A stretch of 64,000 nucleotides of DNA. Origin: Choristoneura fumiferana (Eukaryota > Arthropoda > Insecta > Lepidoptera > Tortricidae). The stretch spans positions 12,054,821 to 12,118,820 of the forward strand of contig NC_133500.1 in NCBI RefSeq assembly GCF_025370935.1. Reading direction: 5' to 3'. This document shows positions 57,695-64,000 of this stretch, in pieces (the first letter of the stretch is position 1; each line of letters opens with the position of its first letter). The notes under the pieces are model-generated. The model ran no database searches. It was not told where the DNA came from and saw nothing but the letters and a program-made list of their open reading frames with translations. A program made the translations under genes and the position numbers.

Positions 57695-60295
57695 TTATTA
57701 TTAAGAGTAGGTCTTAAGCAAAATGTACGCATTGTGGGGTCAGATTATATTGGTCACTGATATTTACAGACAGGCTTAAAAAAATCAAGATTTTCAGACT
57801 TTTCTAGTTGTATAGGTATGTATAATAGCTACCTTCATATCAAATTTCAAGATTCTGACGCTTCTTTTTCGCGTCTGCTGCTTGCAAAACAGAATAAGGT
57901 AGATAAAGTCTAATAAAAACCACTTAAAACAATTAGTTTTTTTTTTTGAGAAAATGAAAAAAGCCTATGGTAGCATTTTTGATACCATATGGATCTAAGA
58001 GTTAAGGAAGCAAGGATGGAGTCCCTAAAGAACTTTTTTATTTTATCATTATTTGTTGAAGTTTATTTTCATGATTTGAATTTTACAGCGCATTAGTATC
58101 AACTGTAATGCAGTAAATTTTCATTGATGAAAAAATAAAAAAATACGACATAGATAAAAAGAGATAGTGATGACAATCGCGTGCCCCCGCGCATTAAACA
58201 ACGATCGCCATCTCACCGTCTCTTTCTACCCTCGTCTTATACCATGTGCCAGACAGAAGTGTTGAAAACAATTGATTCCAAGTTAGATATTAAGCCTTTT
58301 GGTCTTCAGACCATCGACATTCAAGACAAGTCGATGATGCCACTAAATGTGGTCTTCAAAATCTTGCCACGTGCATAGCAACGTGCTGCGTTGCAGCTGC
58401 AGTTTGCACTCATATTATGGCTATCAGTAAACGTGCTCGTGTTTAAACTGCACGTGCGAAATTCCACCTTAATCAGTTAAACAATTTCTATTGGACAATA
58501 GTCATAGGAACAGATCAGCGTACTGGGATGGAACCTTTGTGCTACTGATGTCATGTTAACTTCTCATATATCTCTGCCGAAGATGTAGTGATATTGATTA
58601 TGAAAAGTTCTAACTATAGTGACAATACAATAATTTGATAATGTTATATCCAGGATCGCCTCCACAGGATGGAACTCTTCAAAAGTTAATGGCATTGACT
58701 TGGAATTTGGTATGGAAATGTTGGGATGACAATGCAAGTACAAACACAACAAACAAAGCTTGTACAATCAGCAAAAAAGCTTGTATTAAAAATTAAATTT
58801 TCATCAAAAACTTATTAAGAAAAATATTACGTACAATCTTGTACATTTTTACATCATTCTTTCGTCTCATTTTAAGCCCGCTTTCATCCAAGAGTCACGT
58901 TTTCAGGCTAAAGACATTACTAAATCGAAATTTTCGCGATTACCGACCTAACCAATTATTTAATTATTTCATACCTTTACAATAGTTATTAGGTACGTGT
59001 CAGAATGCGCGTATTTTTTATGAATAAACGAGCTCAATTGACTTCCAAAGAAGGAAAATTTCAGGGCAGCCCCAATATTTGGTTATTTTAAGTTGAGGTT
59101 AACCTTAAGCGGGAAAATACGTTTAGGCTTAAATGCCTGTAAAAACTTGAATAAACTTTGATTAAAACTGTAGATCTGGGAATGTGAAAATGGAAAGAAA
59201 GAAATAAAAACAGACTCGCGCACCGAGGGTTCCGTACACATTTATAGGTATGTGAGTAAATTTTGTCAATTTAGAGTTACAAACTTACAATCATGATTTT
59301 GCAAGAAATAAGATTATATTTTTTTAGCTAATGTACACTGCTAATGCACATGTACACGGCGGTTTTTTACCAAGACTTAACATTTTTTTTTATAAAAAAA
59401 TATAAATCTTTAATGTGCCGCCCTGTAAAGTTAGCGAAAATTAGTTACGATGATATTCCTTGCAAGTGTCGTTTTGTACTGATTTGTGGAATTTAATAAA
59501 TAATATTTGTATTGTATATACAAACATACAAACGGTGCAAGTTGCATAAGAGCTTGTAATTGTTTTTATTGAAAGTTTAAATTAAATAAACTAGCAGGTA
59601 AATCGTTTCTTAATAAGCGCCATGTTTTTCTTTGGAACGGTTTCCGGTGTGCCGCCATGTTTAAATCTTGATAAGGCATGAATGAACTATGACGCACAGC
59701 CTCCGTTCACATCTCTCATGCGTACACGCAGTTGACTCACGGTTCTCGGGAAACCGGCGTATTTCCTTGGAATACACGCGGTGATTTTTACGTCATCTAA
59801 TGTTTGGATTGCTTAATGTACAGTGGGGGTAGGAAAACCTTCGTCAGTTATTAAATTGATTCCTTTAGAAAGTCATAGACTCTAAGTACGTTTAGAAACC
59901 AAAGTACTAAGTAGACAGGTGCATATCAAATTATACTTACTTGACATGATAACAAGGGTCAAAATAGTATACACCTCTAACATATATCTAGTTTCATATC
60001 ATTATATAACCTTTTTTATAAACAACTTCGTAAATCGTTTCAATCTAATAATGTTCTATTTAATTGTCAGTGTTTGTCAGTGCCAAGGTGTAGTAAAGTT
60101 GTAGGGTTGCTATCGGTGCCCTGATTATGTTTAGCAGGTTGACAGGTTGACGCAGTATGTCCTACTCAATCGGTAAAGCAGGTTAGCGCTCATACTGAGC
60201 AAAGGAAAATAGATCTTAGCGTGACGAACCTTTTTTTACTCCGACTGTACCTATGTGTGCATAAGGAGGCAGTATCGATTCTCATTATTCTCGCA
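57695..60295. other. No recognised gene
   Basis: AT-rich. Short open frames (58181-58378, 58564-58767, 59919-60104) have no family resemblance. 59212-59238 carries the GACTCGCGCACCGAGGGTTC word of the GGTTCCGTACC family. Confidence 0.4.
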
Positions 60296-60299
60296 ATTG

Positions 60300-60362
60300 A
60301 TAGTCATCATCATCATCATCAGCCAAAAGACGTCCACTGCTGGACAAAGGCTTCTCCCTTAA
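60300..60362 (-). repeat. RTE-A 3' tail fragment
   Basis: GTCATCATCATCATCATCAG, CCAAAAGACGTCCACTGCTG and GACAAAGGCTTCTCCC: antisense of the RTE-A end. Confidence 0.7.
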
Positions 60363-60369
60363 GTTACTG

Positions 60370-60850
60370 TTGCATACGCTCGTAACTAGCATGCTGATAA
60401 GCATGCTTATGAGCATGCCACTAATAAGCATGGACTGTTTACATTTGCTAGCAATTAGCGTGCTACTTTTGAGTATGCTCCTAAATAAGCATGCTCAAAA
60501 CAAACACTCCGATACACATGCCTTTTGATAGCATGCTCCTGTCAGTTCAATGTCAGTGTTGCCACGGCAATTACCGTGTTCAGAGGCTTTCAGGCCAAAC
60601 ATCTCATAGTCAACGGCCTACGGCTGCAACCCTTTGGCCGTTACGGCTTTACGCAAATTCAACGGTAGTAAATTAATTTATTTATAACAAATCCACTTTT
60701 AGTAACTTTTTTTGCTTGCAACTGTCGTGGCCCTACCAATACTAGCATGCTCTCTAATAGCAGGGCCTGCTATTAGAGAGCATGCTACTAAAAAGCATGC
60801 CCGATAGGAGCATGTCCTGTTCACACATGCTAGTAGGTAGCATTTGCTCG
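60370..60850. repeat. GCATGC-rich element with internal hairpin
   Basis: GCATGC or close variants occur in clusters at 60388-60435, 60470-60500, 60520-60540 and 60740-60840, separated by 8-16 bp. 60743-60787 is a perfect hairpin TAGCATGCTCTCTAATAGCA / TGCTATTAGAGAGCATGCTA. Outer words (CTAGCATGCT at 60388, CATGCTAGTA at 60825) are inverse, fitting a non-autonomous transposon with subterminal repeats. Confidence 0.6.
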
Positions 60851-60854
60851 ATAG

Positions 60855-61350
60855 ATTATATGTTACAACGGAGCCACTATTTGAATGCCTTTCAAAATTC
60901 CAACTCGTATAGAGTACATTAATAGCACTACACAACAACCATCTAGATATACAAAGCTCTAGATTGCTCTCATTCAAGGTCTCGTATACTGTATGAATGA
61001 TGTATCTCTTCCGTATAGCCTAACAAACAATAATAAACTCCGACACAACATAATAAGCGCTATTTCTAAACAGGACAGCCATTTTACTATTGTGCACTCA
61101 ACCATCGTAAGCTTGGACAATTCGGACTGTTTCATAGTAAACGTATTCCATAATTGTTCGGACACTTGAGCGAGTTTCTTTTCTGTTTGATGTGATATGG
61201 TTCTACAGCAGGACACGTTTCAAATGGTTTAATTTTACTTGTCAGATAAGTTTTTTTGTTGTCAAGTGACAATAGTCAGGTTGTGTTTGAAGCCATTGAA
61301 CTTTTTTTTAACAAGGTTTAATGAAAAAAGTAAGTTATTATTGAAACGTA
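60855..61350. other. No recognised gene
   Basis: Unassigned. Confidence 0.4.
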
Positions 61351-61353
61351 TAT

Positions 61354-61577
61354 CCATACTAATATTATAAATGCGAAAGTGTGTTTGTGTGTTTGTCCGT
61401 CTTTCACGCCGTCACGCCGTAACGGAGCGACGGATCGGCGTGATTTTTGGCATAGAGATAGTTTATAGGCCAGAGAGTGACAGGCTACTTTTTATCCCGG
61501 AAAAATGCACAGTTCCCGAGGGAACAGCGCGCGATAACCGAATACCACGCGGGCGGAGCCGCGGGCAAAAGCTAGTT
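61354..61577 (+). mobile_element. Short Helitron, intact ends
   Basis: A | TCCATACTAATATTATAAAT ... GCCGCGGGCAAAAGCTAGT | T. TTTCACGCCGTCACGCCGTA, CGACGGATCGGCGTGATTTT and CTTTTTATCCCGGAAAAATG are internal. The subterminal hairpin CGCGGGCGGAGCCGCG lies ~10 bp before CTAGT. Same family as 18469-18642, with ~50 extra internal bases. Confidence 0.8.
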
Positions 61578-61694
61578 CTTTATGAAAATATAAGATTAGC
61601 ATTTTAACGGACATATTTTCTGATAAAAATTGAATAGTATATAGTGTCACCAATACAATGTAAATTTGTTATGCAGCGTGTATCTATCTACCTT

Positions 61695-62000
61695 TTTAGG
61701 GTTCCGTACCCAAAGGGTAGAAACGGAAACCCATTACTAAGACTTCGCTGTCCGTCCGTTCGTCCGTCCATCCGTCTGTCACCAGGCTGTATCTCACGAA
61801 CCGTGATAGTGAGACAGTTGAAATTTTCACAAATTATGTATAACTGTGGCCGCTATAACAACAAATACTAGAAACAGAATAAAATAAATATTTAAGGGGG
61901 GCTCCCATACAACAAACGTGATTTTTTGCCGTTTTTTGCTAATGTCTAATGAAAGTTGTATAGATGGTACGGAACCCTTCTTGGCCGGTTTTTTATGTAT
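61695..62000 (+). repeat. GGTTCCGTACC repeat copy 3
   Basis: TTTTTAGGGTTCCGTACCCA, GACTTCGCTGTCCGTCCG, CCAGGCTGTATCTCACGAAC, TAAGGGGGGCTCCCATACAA, ending TACGGAACCCTTCTTGGCCGG. Confidence 0.8.
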
Positions 62001-62164
62001 ACACGAGAAAAAATAATGAGACAACGTAACGCAACGAAAAGATGCAGCCATTGAAAAGGTGTTTCCATACAAATTGCCGTAACCGAAAAACCTACCTTAT
62101 TAGTATTCAGGTTGTCCAAGAAACTTGAAATTTGATAAACTGTTATGGGCACTTGTCCCACCGC

Positions 62165-62520
62165 TGACGATGAGCAAAAAGCGAGCAGAGCGAGTAACTA
62201 GAAACGAGTGGGCGAGCAGTGAAAAGCGAGTGTTCGCGCACGACGGGCGATTACTCGCTCCACTCGCTCGAGCCGGGCGGCCGCCAAGCTAACAGCGCTG
62301 AGCGAGTATCGCTGAGCTAGTTTTATAGCTCAGCGAGTTTTATACCTCTTGTCGCTGCGACAGAAGATGTAAGAGCGAGTTCTCGCCGGCAGTGTGAACC
62401 GCCAGCGATCAACTATTAATATATATGTCTCTTTTACTCACACAGGATCTTATATCTTTTGTTCGTTTCTTGAGCGAGAAAATAGTCGATAGCCAATCGT
62501 TTCCTCGCCGGCGGTGAGAC
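62165..62520. repeat. GAGCGAG-rich element
   Basis: GCGAG occurs about 15 times in 62170-62380 on both strands (GCGAGCAGAGCGAGTAAC, TACTCGCTCCACTCGCTC, GCTGAGCGAGTATCGCTG). 62300-62340 forms a hairpin (CGCTGAGCTAGTTTTATAGCTCAGCG). GC-rich (CGAGCCGGGCGGCCGCC) relative to the flanks. Confidence 0.55.
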
Positions 62521-62541
62521 AACTGCCAGTATATAGGTGTA

Positions 62542-62667
62542 GTACAGTCACCAGCACCAATATCTGACACAAGCGTGCATAAATATCTGATACGACTCTA
62601 TTTCTAGGGCCGGAAGGACGTGTCAGATGTTTTTGCACGCTCCGCTGTGGCAGATATTAATGCAGTA
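62542..62667. mobile_element. MITE-2 copy B, right end lost
   Basis: GTACAGTCACCAGCACCAAT to CTGTGGCAGATATTAATGCA, inverse relative to 17690-17825. The last ~12 bp (GGTGACTGTAC) are missing where the next palindrome begins. Confidence 0.8.
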
Positions 62668-62800
62668 CACTACCATGAGTTAACAGTGACCGTACTCGAT
62701 AGCGACGGCGTAAATTATTTGTAGAGGCGCTGTACGATTCTCCATACAAATAATTTACGCCGTCGCTATCAAGTACGGTCACTGTAAACTCATGGTAGTG
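62668..62800. mobile_element. Palindromic MITE, ~133 bp
   Basis: CACTACCATGAGTTAACAGT / ACTGTAAACTCATGGTAGTG outside, GACCGTACTCGATAGCGACG / CGTCGCTATCAAGTACGGTC inside, then GCGTAAATTATTTGTA / TACAAATAATTTACGC around a ~20-bp loop. Confidence 0.9.
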
Positions 62801-63210
62801 GTTCTAGGTGTCTGTACTGCTTACGACGTGCGGGAGATCAATAAAGAGTTATTGTATTGTACGGTCAAGGACTTGAATTCATGAGCCACCGTGGAACCAT
62901 TTCTCATTAAACGTCATAGTGACATCGTAATTATTAACAAGGAAAATCGTAATGATTACCTTTGAAAAGGTTCCATGTCGCATGCATAAATTCAAGTCAC
63001 AATAGACCAACACCGTTAGATAACAGAACCAAAAACCGCCATTAAAAAATAAAAACACAAACCAAGATAACTTACTAGCAAAAGGCACTCGCGAACTTTG
63101 GGAATAAATTTGAGGACAATGTAACCCCCGCTTTGTTGACGCGTCTTTGTGAAGGGGGAGTGACCTAAAATCAGAGACACTAGATGGGCCTAGAATATCT
63201 TTTTATGTTT
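62801..63210. other. No recognised gene; LINE-type TTGTA tail
   Basis: 62838-62865 reads AGATCAATAAAGAGTTATTG TATTGTA, a LINE-type tail. The rest is unassigned. Confidence 0.4.
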
Positions 63211-63214
63211 TACT

Positions 63215-63358
63215 TGAATTATGATTGGTTTTTTGGAGTCTTTTTGTATTTTTTATTTCAACTCCAAATTTGTTACTTTTCGGGTATCCCGTGAAAGTAA
63301 CAAATTTGGAGTTGAAATAAAGAATACAGAAAGACTCCAAAAAACCAATCATAATTTG
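63215..63358. repeat. Perfect hairpin, ~65-bp arms
   Basis: AATTATGATTGGTTTTTTGG AGTCTTT...CCAAATTTGTTACTTT, then its inverse AAAGTAACAAATTTGG ... CCAAAAAACCAATCATAATT, with loop TCGGGTATCCCGTG. One arm's sequence is also beside the SINE-3 at 22895-23150. Confidence 0.9.
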
Positions 63359-63399
63359 ATTGCTTAGTAGCCACATCTCTTCATCTCTCATCTCTTGTC

Positions 63400-63625
63400 T
63401 GGGTGAGCGGTTAGTTCCGAAAGAGTGTGACGTCTCTCGACGAAAACATAGACGTCGCTAGTGCTGCTTAAGTAGCATAGTAGAAATAAGCTACCTTATG
63501 TGTGCATAGGAAAAATTCGTGTCTAGATTCCTATCCAGCAGTGGTGTAGGGGTTATAGCACGCAGCACGGATTGCTGAGGACCTAGGTTCGATTCCCAGT
63601 GCTGGTCTCTTTTTCTGGTGTTGCA
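63400..63625 (+). mobile_element. SINE-3 copy
   Basis: AGACGTCGCTAGTGCTGCTT, GCATAGGAAAAATTCGTGTC, CCAGCAGTGGTGTAGGGGTT (A-box region) and GGTTCGATTCCCAGTGCTGG (B box), passing into an LT1 tail. Confidence 0.8.
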
Positions 63626-63700
63626 GATGTTTATGTGGTGATTTCTTACCATCAGGAGACCCACTTGCTCGTTTGCCATCCAGTCGAATAAAAAAAAAGT
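63616..63700 (+). repeat. LT1-type 3' tail with poly(A)
   Basis: GGTGTTGCAGATGTTTATGT, TTCTTACCATCAGGAGACCC and CCATCCAGTCGAATAAAAAA, directly continuing the SINE-3 copy. Confidence 0.8.
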
Positions 63701-63719
63701 CGGTCAATCACTCAGTATA

Positions 63720-63828
63720 TTTTTTTTTATATAAAATGAGGGGGAAAACGAGCAGCCGGGTCACCTGATGGAGAGCGATCACCGTCGCCCATGGACACCC
63801 GCAATACGAGGGGAATCACAGGTGCAAT
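63720..63828 (-). repeat. Jockey/CR1-type LINE 3' end fragment
   Basis: GGGTCACCTGATGGAGAGCG and CGCCCATGGACACCCGCAAT on the plus strand are the antisense of a GCGATCACC...GVAGVHGR-type LINE end, related to 31360-31450. T-run (63720-63728) = poly(A). Confidence 0.7.
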
Positions 63829-63935
63829 TGGTCAGTTAGTCAGTCAATCAATCAGTCAGCTTCTCAATCAGCCAGTCAGTCGGGCGATTGGCTGACTGAT
63901 TAGTCAGTGTCAGTCATTCAGCCAATCAGTCAGTC
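63829..63935. repeat. Degenerate CAGT/CAAT tetranucleotide array
   Basis: GTCAGTTAGTCAGTCAATCA, CAGCCAGTCAGTCGGGCGAT and TCAGCCAATCAGTCAGTCAG: a 4-bp array with drift, containing an inverse segment GCTGACTGATTAGTC. Confidence 0.8.
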
Positions 63936-63984
63936 AGTTCGGGAGTTTTCTTCATTATACATTACCTATCATATTTATGATACA

Positions 63985-64000
63985 ACTAGCTTTTGCCCGC
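63985..64000 (-). mobile_element. Helitron-like 3' terminus, continues outside the window
   Basis: ACTAGCTTTTGCCCGC equals the first 16 bp of the element at 312-1634. On the minus strand CTAGT is followed by T here, fitting the insertion rule. Confidence 0.6.

Overview
The window looks like lepidopteran (moth or butterfly) nuclear DNA. It is AT-rich. It carries tRNA-derived SINEs, RTE, Jockey/CR1-type and Penelope-like retroelement remnants, Helitron-like elements ending in CTAGT, and many foldback or terminal-inverted-repeat miniature elements of the kind that fill lepidopteran intergenic DNA. The assignment rests on pattern recognition; no database search was possible. No rRNA, genuine tRNA, CRISPR array or prokaryotic operon was seen.

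Only three convincing host genes are present, all on the minus strand and all single-exon tetraspanins: Tsp-1 (33788-34552), Tsp-2 (35608-36390) and Tsp-3 (51176-51931). Each has four hydrophobic segments and a large extracellular loop with six cysteines (CCG, CC, C, C). All three share an almost identical block in the small loop (RNxNHYLLD) and an ANERxGC block before the last membrane segment. Tsp-1 and Tsp-2 are about 1 kb apart; Tsp-3 lies about 15 kb away across repeat-filled DNA. Tsp-1 and Tsp-2 have plausible TATA/initiator promoters, which argues for live intronless genes rather than dead retrocopies.

Layout: 0.3-1.6 kb holds a Helitron-like element with a ~147-bp tandem array. 1.8-2.6 kb has a Penelope GIY-YIG remnant and a 63-bp tandem repeat. 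5.7-7.45 kb is an inverted-repeat pair of Penelope-like 3' halves bounded by one 13-bp direct repeat, with hammerhead-like motifs in both arms. 8.3-15 kb has nested TIR elements (one PIF/Harbinger-like), SINEs and short LINE-tailed repeats. 15-31.7 kb is a dense mosaic of MITEs, SINEs, RTE and LINE tails and a foldback element made of degenerate short words. 33-37 kb is the Tsp-1/Tsp-2 locus. 37-48 kb has a TTAA-flanked MITE, RTE fragments, a double palindrome and a second degenerate-word foldback element. 48-52 kb is repeat-poor AT-rich DNA ending in Tsp-3. 52-64 kb has LINE remnants, large perfect palindromes, GCATGC-rich and GAGCGAG-rich clusters, a short Helitron, and a second full Helitron-type end running off the window.

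The most interesting signals are the palindromic Penelope pair with hammerhead-like motifs, the intronless tetraspanin cluster, and several foldback elements built from ~15-bp degenerate words with element-specific consensus.
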